A program made the translations under genes and the position numbers. From contig PDOO01000010.1 in the NCBI GenBank assembly GCA_002742885.1, positions 1 to 37,608 of the forward strand: a stretch of 37,608 nt of DNA. The letters are read 5' to 3'. This stretch comes from Candidatus Cloacimonadota bacterium. GTDB lineage: Bacteria; Cloacimonadota; Cloacimonadia; Cloacimonadales; GCA-2742885. Positions 17,316 through 25,443 of the stretch are shown here, in pieces. Within the stretch, counting starts at the first letter, position 1. Each line of letters starts with the position of its first letter. Below the pieces are notes generated by a model that did no database searches, was not told where the DNA came from, and saw only the letters and a list, made by a program, of their open reading frames with translations.

Positions 17316-17774
17316 TTAATCTTCGTCTTTATCTTCTGTTTTTACGATAACTTTGAAATTTGCAGAGACATTATAACCGAAAGCGACTTCGATTTCAAAT
17401 TCTCCTAGCTCTTTAATCGGTTTAGCAAGTTTTATATTCGATTTGTGAACATCAAGATCAAGATTTGCAAATTCAGCCGTCAAATCAACATCTGAAACAG
17501 AACCGAAAAGATGACCGTTTTCGTCAGCTTTTCTGACAAAAGTCAATACGGTTTCGTTTACTTTTCTCGCCAATGCGTTAAGCGAGGATAATTTTTCTTC
17601 TCTTAAAGCTTCAGCTTTTACTTTGATTTTTTCGACTCTCTTCAAATTGCCTTCGGAAGCGACAATAACCAGATTCTTAGGCAATAAGTAATTACGAGCA
17701 AATCCCGCTTTAACGTTTTTAACGTCACCGGCGAGACCGAGTTTTTCTATATCATGCAATAATATTACTTTCAT
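17316..17774 (-). CDS. rplI: 50S ribosomal protein L9
   Basis: A 152-residue protein with 'MKVILLHDIEKLGLAGDV', 'VKAGFARNYLLPKNL' and the long connecting helix, followed by a C-terminal domain. L9 bridges adjacent ribosomes at the base of L1. GGAGG precedes the ATG. It belongs to the rpsF-ssb-rpsR-rplI set. Confidence 0.97.
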   Translation of the reverse strand: MKVILLHDIEKLGLAGDVKNVKAGFARNYLLPKNLVIVASEGNLKRVEKIKVKAEALREEKLSSLNALARKVNETVLTFVRKADENGHLFGSVSDVDLTAEFANLDLDVHKSNIKLAKPIKELGEFEIEVAFGYNVSANFKVIVKTEDKDED

Positions 17775-17786
17775 TTTTCCTCCGTA

Positions 17787-18023
17787 TTAATCAACAACGT
17801 ACGGAAGCAGGGCCATGGCGCGAGCAAGCTTGATGGCACCGGCAAGACGGCGTTGGTGTTTTGCGCAGGTTCCGGTAATTCTCGTCGGTTCTATTTTTCC
17901 CGATTCGGCAATGTATTTGCGTAATACGTCAGTATTTTTATAATCTATGACAAGATCTTTATTTGCGCAGAATTTGCAATATTTCTTTTTAAAAGATCTG
18001 CGTCTTCTTGGATTGAAAGCCAT
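17787..18023 (-). CDS. rpsR: 30S ribosomal protein S18, zinc-type
   Basis: A 78-residue protein with '[14 protein letters not shown]', '[19 protein letters not shown]' and '[10 protein letters not shown]'. It keeps the CxxC pair near the N-terminus and the later Cys/His, which is the C+ (zinc-binding) form of S18. S18 binds S6 on the platform of the 30S subunit. AAGGAG precedes the ATG; 12 bases separate it from rplI. Confidence 0.97.
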   Translation of the reverse strand: MAFNPRRRRSFKKKYCKFCANKDLVIDYKNTDVLRKYIAESGKIEPTRITGTCAKHQRRLAGAIKLARAMALLPYVVD

Positions 18024-18036
18024 GTTTTCTCCTTAT

Positions 18037-18486
18037 TTAAAACGGAACGTCATCGCCGGTTACGTCATTTGAGGAAAACGGTTCGGGTTCTTCAAGATTT
18101 TGAGATTCGAAACTTCCGTTTTCAGACGAATGTCCTCCGGGTGACCATTCAAGAAAATGAATTTTATTTGCAACAATTTCGGTAATCTTTCTGTTTTGAT
18201 TATCTTTTGTCGTATAATTTCTGGTTTGTAAATAACCGTCAACAATAACGGGACTTCCTTTTCGGAGGTTTTCGGCGCACTGTTCGGCTTTTTGATTCCA
18301 TACAACGACATCAATGAAACTTGATTCGTTTTGCCACTTTCCGTCTTTTTGGAAAGCTCGATCAAAAGCAATACCCAGTTGGGCGACGGCAACTCCCGAA
18401 GAAGTGTATCTGAGATCAATGTCTCTGGTTAAGCGTCCGCTTACGATAATATTATTTATTCTGGGAAATTTCAGTTCGCCTGCCAT
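18037..18486 (-). CDS. ssb: Single-stranded DNA-binding protein
   Basis: A 149-residue protein with an OB fold ('NNIIVSGRLTRDIDLRYT', 'SSFIDVVVWNQKAEQ', 'GSPVIVDGYLQTRNY'), a short acidic linker and the conserved C-terminal tip 'DDVPF' that recruits repair and replication partners. GGAGG precedes the ATG. It sits in the usual place between rpsF and rpsR. Confidence 0.96.
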   Translation of the reverse strand: MAGELKFPRINNIIVSGRLTRDIDLRYTSSGVAVAQLGIAFDRAFQKDGKWQNESSFIDVVVWNQKAEQCAENLRKGSPVIVDGYLQTRNYTTKDNQNRKITEIVANKIHFLEWSPGGHSSENGSFESQNLEEPEPFSSNDVTGDDVPF

Positions 18487-18500
18487 ATCATCCTCCTGTC

Positions 18501-18785
18501 TTATTTCACGATAAGATTGTGGCGTAAAATCTTTTCGTTAATACGGTATTTGCTTACCAGTTTATTTACTTTTTCCGTATCCATGCGGAACAGATTTAAG
18601 AAGAAATAACCTTCTTTCTTTTTTTTAATTTCATAGGCAAGTGTTTTTTTGCCCCATTTTTCAGAATTTTCAATTTCGCCGCCGTTTTCCTTGATAAAAT
18701 CAAGAATACTGTTGTTTTCTTTCTCGATTTCGTCCGGAGAAAGATCGGGGCTTATGATGATCATGCTTTCATAATCTCTTATCAT
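18501..18785 (-). CDS. rpsF: 30S ribosomal protein S6
   Basis: A 94-residue protein with 'RDYESMIIISPDLS', 'WGKKTLAYEIKKKKEGYFFL' and a final 'LRHNLIVK'. A GTG two codons upstream (18791) is also in frame, but AGGAG lies at the right distance only for the ATG at 18785. The start overlaps the end of pth by 17 bases. Confidence 0.95.
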   Translation of the reverse strand: MIRDYESMIIISPDLSPDEIEKENNSILDFIKENGGEIENSEKWGKKTLAYEIKKKKEGYFFLNLFRMDTEKVNKLVSKYRINEKILRHNLIVK

Positions 18786-19377
18786 TTTCACTCCTTTGGT
18801 CTTTTGATTCCGATATTTTAATTCTATCGGAATAGGATTTTTTGTTTTTACTGTAATTATTTAATACTTCTTCAAATTTATGTTTTGAAAATACATCCAA
18901 CAATGAATCAACAAAAGGCATAGTTTCATTCAAAATTTCAAAATCATCTTCCGAAAAATCGCCCAAAACATAATCTTTTAAACCGCTGTCAGGTTTTCCG
19001 ACTCCGATTCTAAGTCTGTTATAGTTTACGGTTCCCAAGTGTTCGGCAACAGATTTAAGCCCGTTATGACCGCCGTCTCCGCCTTTGCTTCTGATACGAA
19101 TTTCTCCCAAAGGGAGATAAATATCATCCGATAAAACCAAAAAATCGGAAATATCGTATTTTTCAAAAACTTCAGTTAATGCTTCACCGCTTAAATTCAT
19201 ATAAGTAAGCGGTTTAATAAAAAGTGTATCGTTATCGCAAAAATATAAATAATTATCTTTCTCAATAAATTTTTTATTTTTACGCTCGGCTGAATATTCC
19301 AGTATAAGAAAACCTATATTATGCCGATTAAACCGATATTTTACCCCGGGATTTCCAAGTCCGACTACCAGTTTCAC
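18769..19377 (-). CDS. pth: Peptidyl-tRNA hydrolase
   Basis: A 202-residue enzyme that frees tRNA from dropped-off peptidyl-tRNA. It shows 'VGLGNPG', the catalytic His19 in 'NRHNIGF', 'PLTYMNLSG', 'LVLSDDIYLPLG' and 'GGDGGHNGLKS'. It lies two bases after rplY, the common rplY-pth pairing. The C-terminal 20 residues are charged and beyond the conserved core, and their DNA contains the rpsF start region. Confidence 0.96.
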   Translation of the reverse strand: MKLVVGLGNPGVKYRFNRHNIGFLILEYSAERKNKKFIEKDNYLYFCDNDTLFIKPLTYMNLSGEALTEVFEKYDISDFLVLSDDIYLPLGEIRIRSKGGDGGHNGLKSVAEHLGTVNYNRLRIGVGKPDSGLKDYVLGDFSEDDFEILNETMPFVDSLLDVFSKHKFEEVLNNYSKNKKSYSDRIKISESKDQRSENDKRL

Positions 19378-19379
19378 TG

Positions 19380-19967
19380 TTAATCTTGAAGAGCTGCCTG
19401 AACTTCAGAACTGGTCATGCCTCTCGGAGCATGAACAACGGCAAGACTTGTCATCGGATTATCAAGAATTTTAATATTTTCGACCTTAAGATCGGAAATA
19501 CTTATCTTCTGAGCAAGATTTAATTTCGAAATATCAACCTTGAGAGTTTCGGGAGCATCTCCGGGCAAACATTCTATTTTGACAGATCTTACCAATGTTT
19601 CCAAGCGACCGCCCTTTTTAAGTCCGACGGGTTCACCGCTAAATTCAAGGGGAACTTTGATTTCAACTTTTTTATCTTCTTTCAAAGCTAAAAAGTCAAC
19701 ATGAATAATTTTACGAGTAACCGGATGGATTTGATATTCTTTGACGATAGTCTTGAATTTTTCTCCGTTAACGGTCATTTCATAAAAAGTAACGACACTG
19801 AAGTTGTGTTTGAAGGCTTTTAAAAATTCGCCTTCTTCAAGAGATATGTTAATCCCTTCATTGCCGTCTCCGATTATGACAGCCGGAATAAATCCGTTTT
19901 TCCGTAAATTTTTACGATCGGATTTTTTGCCGGATTCTCTTTTTTCAACGTTTAAGATTACGTTCAT
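19380..19967 (-). CDS. rplY: 50S ribosomal protein L25, long CTC form
   Basis: A 195-residue protein with an N-terminal 5S rRNA-binding domain ('RESGKKSDRKNLRKNGFIPAVI', key part 'LRKNGFIPAV') and a C-terminal TL5/CTC beta domain ('VKVPLEFSGEPVG-like' sequence, 'RTLEVxC-like' region). The long form is normal for many bacteria. GGAGG precedes the ATG. It is followed at two bases by pth. Confidence 0.94.
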   Translation of the reverse strand: MNVILNVEKRESGKKSDRKNLRKNGFIPAVIIGDGNEGINISLEEGEFLKAFKHNFSVVTFYEMTVNGEKFKTIVKEYQIHPVTRKIIHVDFLALKEDKKVEIKVPLEFSGEPVGLKKGGRLETLVRSVKIECLPGDAPETLKVDISKLNLAQKISISDLKVENIKILDNPMTSLAVVHAPRGMTSSEVQAALQD

Positions 19968-19979
19968 TTATTCCTCCGC

Positions 19980-21011
19980 TTATCTGCCTAAAAAACTTAC
20001 CGATTCGTCGATATGAATATTTCTTATCACTCTGGACAATAAGTAAGATACAGATAATTGTTCTATTTTATCGCATTTTCCTTTTTCGATAGGAATTGTA
20101 TCGGTTATAAATATTTTTTCTATTACGGAATTGCTTAGTTTCGTGATTGCATTTCCTGATAAAACTCCGTGAGTACAAGCTGCAAAGATCCTTTTTGCTC
20201 CGTTATTTTTAAGAGCATAGGCAATTTTAACGATAGTTCCGCCGGTATCAATAATATCATCAAAAATAATTGCCGTTTTGCCTTTTACTTCTCCGATGAT
20301 ATTCATAACTTCCGCTTTATCGTTATTATCTTTTCGCACTTTATCGCCTATTGCCAAATTGCATTTCAACGCATCGGCAAGACCTCTTGCTCTGTTCGCC
20401 CCGCCGGCATCGGGCGAGACAATAACAATTTCTTGTTTTTTCAACATTTCCTCAAAGTGTTTCTTAAAAATAGACAAAGCGGTTAAATGGTCAACGGGAA
20501 TATCAAAAAATCCTTGTATTTGACCGGAATGAAGATCCATTGTTATGATTCTGTCCGCTCCCGCCGCAGTCAGCAAATCAGCTATGAGTTTTGCGGTAAC
20601 AGGAACTCTGGGCTGATCTTTTTTGTCTGATCTGGCATAACCGTAATACGGGATTATGCAATTGATCCTTCCTGCTGAAGCTCTTTTCAGAGTATCTATC
20701 ATTATAAGGAGTTCCATTACGTTGTCATTAACGCCCGGAACTTGAAAATCTTCTTTGTCTTTTCCTTGCGCAAGTTCTTCCTTACTCATCAAAGAGATAA
20801 TTCCTGTTCGCGTGCTTCGACAGGTAGGCTGAATAACAAAAACGTCGTATCCTCTGACACTGTCTTTGATTTTTACAAAGGAGTTATCATTTGCGAATTT
20901 TTTAATTTCGATTTTATCGAGAAATTTATTTTCATCTGCAAGATGATTAACTATTTTTTCAGCCAATAAAGGGTTAGCTCTTCCCGTAAAAATTTTCACT
21001 TTTGATAGCAT
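19980..21011 (-). CDS. prs: Ribose-phosphate pyrophosphokinase with an extra loop
   Basis: A 343-residue enzyme making PRPP from ribose-5-phosphate and ATP for nucleotide, His and Trp synthesis. Signatures: 'NDNVMELLIMIDTLKRASA', 'IPYYGYARSDKKDQPR', 'MDLHSGQIQGFFD' and the PRPP loop 'FDDIIDTGGT'. It is about 25 residues longer than the usual 310-320. The excess lies between 'VFVIQPTC' and 'NDNVMELL' (residues 65-93, bases 20733-20819), where most Prs proteins have only a few residues. The Shine-Dalgarno site is weak. It lies seven bases after ispE. Confidence 0.95.
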   Translation of the reverse strand: MLSKVKIFTGRANPLLAEKIVNHLADENKFLDKIEIKKFANDNSFVKIKDSVRGYDVFVIQPTCRSTRTGIISLMSKEELAQGKDKEDFQVPGVNDNVMELLIMIDTLKRASAGRINCIIPYYGYARSDKKDQPRVPVTAKLIADLLTAAGADRIITMDLHSGQIQGFFDIPVDHLTALSIFKKHFEEMLKKQEIVIVSPDAGGANRARGLADALKCNLAIGDKVRKDNNDKAEVMNIIGEVKGKTAIIFDDIIDTGGTIVKIAYALKNNGAKRIFAACTHGVLSGNAITKLSNSVIEKIFITDTIPIEKGKCDKIEQLSVSYLLSRVIRNIHIDESVSFLGR

Positions 21012-21018
21012 TTGCCAA

Positions 21019-21849
21019 TTACCTTTTTTTTGTTCTTGTTATGTAAGTCCAATATTTTTTTCTTTTAAATAAAAGCTCAGCTTCTTTTGCGGTATTTAAA
21101 TCCGGAAAAAATCCGATAACCGTCGCTCCCGATCCGGATAACATTGATTTTATTGCTCCGCATTTATCAAGAGCATTTAAAATCTCTTTTATTTCCGGAT
21201 ATTTAAAGCATACGCCTTTTTCTAAAGCGTTAAAAGAATATTCGGGATTGCCCGTTTCCAAAAACATGCTCCAATTTTTTGTTTCCCCGTATTCGGAAAC
21301 AGCCTTATAAGCATCTCCGCTTAAAACAGGGAATCCAGGATTTACCAAAAGAATATTCTCAATAGGATCAATCTCAACAGGAGTTATAATTTCACCTCTT
21401 CCCGATCCTGCGGCAACACCGCCTTTCAGGAAAAAGTTGAGATCGCTTCCGAAGCCGGCAAGAATTTCATTCATTTCTTTATCCGAAATATCCAGATTCC
21501 ACAATTCCTTCAGTGTTAAAAGAGTGCAAGCCGCATTGGAGCTTCCTCCGCCCAATCCGGCAGCAACCGGAATCCGTTTTACAAGCTCTATTTCAACTCC
21601 GAGGTTAACGTTATATTTGTTGCGAACAAAGTTTGCAATCTTATAAATTAAGTTTTTCTCGGCAATTAAATCCATATTGCTTGTCAACAACTTGACATGC
21701 CCGTTTTTTGTCAAAGCAAAATTAACAGTATCATAAAAGTCTATTTCGGAAAAAACGGTTCTGATTTCGGTAAAACCGTCTTTCCTCTTATACAACGCAT
21801 CTAAATACAAATTAATTTTTGCATAAGACTTAACGCTTACGCTTTTCAA
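21019..21849 (-). CDS. ispE: 4-diphosphocytidyl-2-C-methyl-D-erythritol kinase
   Basis: A 276-residue GHMP kinase, the fourth enzyme of the MEP route to isoprenoids. It shows 'KSYAKINLYLDAL', the ATP loop 'PVAAGLGGGSSNAA', 'FLKGGVAAGSGRG' and 'SMLSGSGATVIGFF'. The frame is open upstream to 21939 but that part is the out-of-frame image of the Wzc tyrosine tail. The TTG at 21849 is chosen because GAGGACGG lies just upstream and the protein then begins right before 'KSVSVKSYAKINL', as in the family. It overlaps the wzc 3' end by 20 bases, which implies translational coupling. Confidence 0.92.
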   Translation of the reverse strand: MKSVSVKSYAKINLYLDALYKRKDGFTEIRTVFSEIDFYDTVNFALTKNGHVKLLTSNMDLIAEKNLIYKIANFVRNKYNVNLGVEIELVKRIPVAAGLGGGSSNAACTLLTLKELWNLDISDKEMNEILAGFGSDLNFFLKGGVAAGSGRGEIITPVEIDPIENILLVNPGFPVLSGDAYKAVSEYGETKNWSMFLETGNPEYSFNALEKGVCFKYPEIKEILNALDKCGAIKSMLSGSGATVIGFFPDLNTAKEAELLFKRKKYWTYITRTKKR

Positions 21850-24082
21850 TTTTTCCGTCCTCGCTGTCTCTGTAATAATAATAGTAGTAATAATAATAGT
21901 TTCCGTAACCGCTGTAATATTTCTTAACCTCGATTCCATTTACTATTACGCCGGCAATATTTACTCGGACGTTATCAAGTATTTCTTTTGTTCTGCGAAT
22001 AATATTCCGGTCAGTTGCGCCTATGCGAACAACCAAAGACATTAAATCAACTTTTTTTGCTAAAATAAGCGCATCTGTTACCGCAATTATCGGCGGAGAA
22101 TCTATTAAAATAAAATCATACCTTTCTTTTAATTTTTTGATCAACTCGTCAAGCCTGGCAGAACTTATCAATTCAGAAGGATTAGGCGGAATATACCCGG
22201 ATGTGATTAAATCCAAATTAGAAATTTCTGTCGAGAAAATAACTTCATCCAAAGAAGTTGTTTTATCCACAAGATAATCGCTGGCTCCGGATTCTTTTTC
22301 GACATTGAACAATGTATGAAGCATGGGACGTCTCATATCAAGATCAATAAGACAAACTTTCGAATCCATTTGAGAAAGGGCGATAGCAAGATTTGATATA
22401 GTTGTAGATTTTCCTTCTTTAGGTCCCGAACTTGTTATAAGCATAGTAACGCATTTTTTATCAGGGTATTTAGCCAAAATATTTGTTCGCAAAGTACGAT
22501 ATGATTCAGACACCGGAGATTTAGGATCATAATGAGTTATCAAACGAGAAATCATCATTTTATGGGATGCGATAAGATTATTTTTTTGTTTCCCGTTTGA
22601 TTTGCTTATTTCTTTTTCAACTTTATCCAAATCAAGCTCTTTAGAATCAATAAACGGGATAGTTCCGACTATAGGCAAATTAACATAATTATCGATGTCA
22701 TCCAAAGTTCTGAGTCTTGTATCCAATGAATGCAACAATAGGGCCAGACCAATGCCTGCACCCAACCCCAAAACAAAACCAATAAATAAGTTCATTTTCT
22801 TTTTGGGCTTTATAGGTTTTCCGGGAAGAGCAGCTTTTTCAATTAGACGAATATTACCCATTTTTGCCTGTTCCGAAATTTTGGCGTCCTCATATTTTTC
22901 AACCAATAAAGAATAAACTTTTTCGTTCATCCTGTAAGTTCTTGTTTTACGGGCAAGCTCAAGCTCAGTATCCGGCAACAGAGTCATTTTTTTATCGTAA
23001 TCTTCTCTGACTTTTACAAGACTGCCGTATTTTGTTTTGGCAACATTCAGTTCTATTTGAATTTTCGCAATTTGTTCAATTAAATCCGAACGATAAATTA
23101 ACGGATCAGAAGACCCTACTTTTACCGCAACAATGCGTTTCACTTCATCATTGAGTTTTTGTTTTGCGTTTTCAATTTCTTGAGTTAAAGAACGTATTTC
23201 CGGGTGATCAGAATCATAATTTTTATTAATTAATAATTTTGCCAAACGAGCTTGAGAAGAGACAACATTTGTTCTGAGCTGACTCAGAAAGGGAGAAGTA
23301 AGAATAGAGTTTACGTCAAGGATTAAAGAATCTTGTTTTGATAACTCATTTTTTAAAAACAGAAGCCGTTGGCTTGCTATCTGCATATCCGTTTGCGACT
23401 CTTCCAACATAGATTCAATGCGAGACGAGTTCTCAATTATTTGTTTTGTTTCGCTTGAAAGTTCAGTTATTCCGTTATTTAATTTATAACGACGCAAATC
23501 TTCCTCGGAATTGCGCAAACGCCTTGTAATGGTATCAAGGTTTTTTTCGAGAAAATCTCTGATATTGGTTAATTCTAATCTGGCATAAGAAGTATTTTCC
23601 CTCATCAAGGCTTCCGCAGCAGCATCAACAATTGCTTGAGCTTCCTTAGGATCCGTTGATTCGTAACTTATAGCCAAAACATTAGTTTCCCTTTTCTTTT
23701 CAACCTTTATGTTAGCCAATATTTCATATTTCGGACTCAAAGAAAGAAAAATAGGAAAAGAAGAAAAATCTTTATTTTTTTTAAGAATTTCAACCGCGAC
23801 ATCCATAACCGGACGACTTTTTAAAATTTCAACTGTATTATTTATTGTTGTGTTTGAAAAACTGCTGGGAGAAAAAAACATATCATTTCCGTTTTTTTCT
23901 TCTATAAGGATTCGAGAGGATGCACTGTAAATATTGGGCAACATCATCGTATATACGGCAGTAAGAATAAAAATAAGCCCGAAAACGAAAATAATAAGCC
24001 ATTTATAATGAATCATTATTCGCAAATAATCGGCTATATTGATTTCCTGGTCAACTTGAGAATTTATATATTTATCGTTCAT
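21830..24082 (-). CDS. Wzc-like polysaccharide co-polymerase and BY-kinase
   Basis: A 750-residue inner-membrane protein. It has an N-terminal Wzz chain-length domain with a first membrane segment (about 25-45), a long periplasmic coiled-coil region (about 180-400), a GNVR-like region and second membrane segment (about 425-450, 'PKKKMNLFIGFVLG'), and then a cytoplasmic bacterial tyrosine kinase with Walker A 'SSGPKEGKSTT' (about 550), Walker A' 'LIDLDMRRPML' and Walker B 'FILIDSPP' (about 660). The C-terminus carries the expected autophosphorylation cluster, here 'KKYYSGYGN' plus nine consecutive Tyr (729-737). Such proteins control polymerisation and export of capsule, EPS or O-antigen through cycles of phosphorylation. 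It follows the SLBB gene by eight bases. Confidence 0.93.
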   Translation of the reverse strand: MNDKYINSQVDQEINIADYLRIMIHYKWLIIFVFGLIFILTAVYTMMLPNIYSASSRILIEEKNGNDMFFSPSSFSNTTINNTVEILKSRPVMDVAVEILKKNKDFSSFPIFLSLSPKYEILANIKVEKKRETNVLAISYESTDPKEAQAIVDAAAEALMRENTSYARLELTNIRDFLEKNLDTITRRLRNSEEDLRRYKLNNGITELSSETKQIIENSSRIESMLEESQTDMQIASQRLLFLKNELSKQDSLILDVNSILTSPFLSQLRTNVVSSQARLAKLLINKNYDSDHPEIRSLTQEIENAKQKLNDEVKRIVAVKVGSSDPLIYRSDLIEQIAKIQIELNVAKTKYGSLVKVREDYDKKMTLLPDTELELARKTRTYRMNEKVYSLLVEKYEDAKISEQAKMGNIRLIEKAALPGKPIKPKKKMNLFIGFVLGLGAGIGLALLLHSLDTRLRTLDDIDNYVNLPIVGTIPFIDSKELDLDKVEKEISKSNGKQKNNLIASHKMMISRLITHYDPKSPVSESYRTLRTNILAKYPDKKCVTMLITSSGPKEGKSTTISNLAIALSQMDSKVCLIDLDMRRPMLHTLFNVEKESGASDYLVDKTTSLDEVIFSTEISNLDLITSGYIPPNPSELISSARLDELIKKLKERYDFILIDSPPIIAVTDALILAKKVDLMSLVVRIGATDRNIIRRTKEILDNVRVNIAGVIVNGIEVKKYYSGYGNYYYYYYYYYRDSEDGKIEKRKR
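21872..21898 (-). repeat. Trinucleotide TAT/TAC tract encoding nine tyrosines
   Basis: Nine codons of TAT or TAC in a row at the 3' end of the wzc-like gene, seen on the plus strand as ATA/GTA triplets. Gain or loss of units by slippage would change the number of tyrosines without a frameshift. The ispE ribosome binding site lies about 10-20 bases further on. Confidence 0.85.
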
Positions 24083-24090
24083 AACTCATC

Positions 24091-24591
24091 CTATAGATTT
24101 TTTATTGTTACATATGCGCTGAGAACTATTACGGCCTTGGAAAGAAAATCAGTCATTTTATAAAAAGCATAAAATGCAGTGCCAGCAACTATAACAGTGT
24201 CTCCGGGCTTTAATTCGGGGATCAAAGTTTTATCCCCTGTTTCTAAATATTTTTTTACATCTACCCAAATAATTCTATCGCCTTCAATACCTTGTCTAAC
24301 TATCCTTATTTTATTGAGTTTCGCATATTCCGTCGGACCGCCAGCCAATGAAATAAGAGTAAGTAAATCTGTGTTATCCGGGACTATATGCAACCCCGGT
24401 TTTCTGACTTGTCCCCAGATATAAGCCGGAATATTCAACTGTTCCGTATCATTAATGGAACCGGAATAAAAATACGCCGGATTACCGTTATTTACATTGT
24501 TTATTGCTCCGCTGTTAATGGGAACAGGGTTTTGAGCCGTCAAAAGGCTTAATCCGGAAAGGATTAAAAGAAATAAAATTATTTTTTTCAC
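24091..24591 (-). CDS. SLBB-domain polysaccharide export-like protein, short
   Basis: A 166-residue protein with a signal peptide ('IILFLLILSGLSLLTAQ') and one SLBB domain at about 55-135 ('YIWGQVRKPGLHIVPDNTD', 'LISLAGGPTEYAKLNKIRIV', 'LIPELKPGDTVIV'), ending in a hydrophobic segment (about 140-163). Wza-type export proteins normally carry an N-terminal polysaccharide export (PES) domain before SLBB; that domain is absent and the protein is under half of the usual length. The start codon is GTG with GAGG five bases before. It lies directly upstream of the Wzc-like gene, so a role in the same export path is likely, perhaps as an adaptor. Confidence 0.8.
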   Translation of the reverse strand: MKKIILFLLILSGLSLLTAQNPVPINSGAINNVNNGNPAYFYSGSINDTEQLNIPAYIWGQVRKPGLHIVPDNTDLLTLISLAGGPTEYAKLNKIRIVRQGIEGDRIIWVDVKKYLETGDKTLIPELKPGDTVIVAGTAFYAFYKMTDFLSKAVIVLSAYVTIKNL

Positions 24592-24625
24592 GTTAACCTC
24601 GCAATATTTATAATAAAAATTATCT

Positions 24626-25432
24626 TTATTGAATAATAAAACGAATCAAATTCGATTCTGAACCGCTTGCCGGATTTACATCTTCCGTAAGAGCATCAAC
24701 TCGGCAGTAATATGTTCCGGGAAGCAAAGGACTTTCCGTATTTGAAAAATTCACTTCAGGAAAATCTTCAAAAGAAAACGGAAAATCATAATGCCAAACG
24801 TAAAGCATATCTTCATTGAAAATTATTAATCGATATATAGTTACATTAGGTACAATTGTCCATTTAAAGACCAAATCTTCTCCGTTATGTATGTAACCGT
24901 TATTTTCCGGAGATAGAATAACAGGTTTACGCAAAAGATGATATCCGACGGTATCAGAGACTGAAGAGTTGCCGGAAGTATCAAACAATTCGATAAAATA
25001 ATACCATGTTTTATCAACGGCAGGAATTGAACCTTGATCCAATGATCTGTCGGTATAACTGTTGTTCAAATTTAAATTGCCGGATACTGAATCAATAAGA
25101 GTAAGTCCTTGGATACCTGAATAATCTTCATAAAACCTGTAAACTCTTAAGTAATCCAAATCATGATCTTTAAGAGGATACCACATAAGTCTTATCCAAT
25201 CGGCATCATCTACAGCATCAATACCGTTATTCTCATCCGACAACTTTTGTTCATCAAAACCGGATACCCAATTATTATTTTGATCTTTATCGCCCAAGTT
25301 ACCTATATGAGGAATAAGCAAAGGCTTTATCGGAGGCGTATGATCTCCGCCTGCCGAATCACCGGCGCAACCGAATAAAAACAATAAAAAGCCAAAGCAT
25401 AAAAATAATAAAATTTTTTTTGAATTAATCAT
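24626..25432 (-). CDS. Lipoprotein with fibronectin-like modules
   Basis: A 268-residue protein with a lipoprotein signal peptide ('LLFLFGCAGDSAGG', Cys22). The mature part has two fibronectin-III-like beta modules: the first around 80-165 ('WIRLMWYPLKDHDLDYLRVYR', 'KTWYYFIELFDTSGN') and the second around 172-268 ('PVILSPENNGYI', 'LVFKWTIVPNVTIYRLII', 'PGTYYCRVDAL'). No catalytic motif is seen and I cannot name it. GGGAG precedes the ATG. It sits between porV (11-base gap) and the SLBB gene (34-base gap), so it may bridge the secretion and polysaccharide machineries; this is inference from position. Confidence 0.8.
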   Translation of the reverse strand: MINSKKILLFLCFGFLLFLFGCAGDSAGGDHTPPIKPLLIPHIGNLGDKDQNNNWVSGFDEQKLSDENNGIDAVDDADWIRLMWYPLKDHDLDYLRVYRFYEDYSGIQGLTLIDSVSGNLNLNNSYTDRSLDQGSIPAVDKTWYYFIELFDTSGNSSVSDTVGYHLLRKPVILSPENNGYIHNGEDLVFKWTIVPNVTIYRLIIFNEDMLYVWHYDFPFSFEDFPEVNFSNTESPLLPGTYYCRVDALTEDVNPASGSESNLIRFIIQ

Positions 25433-25443
25433 ATTTACTCCCT

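Noticed and set aside
21850-21939. Longer IspE starting at the upstream ATG
   Set aside because: The extra residues (Ile/Thr-rich) are the out-of-frame reading of the Wzc tyrosine tract, and a ribosome binding site stands just before the TTG at 21849.
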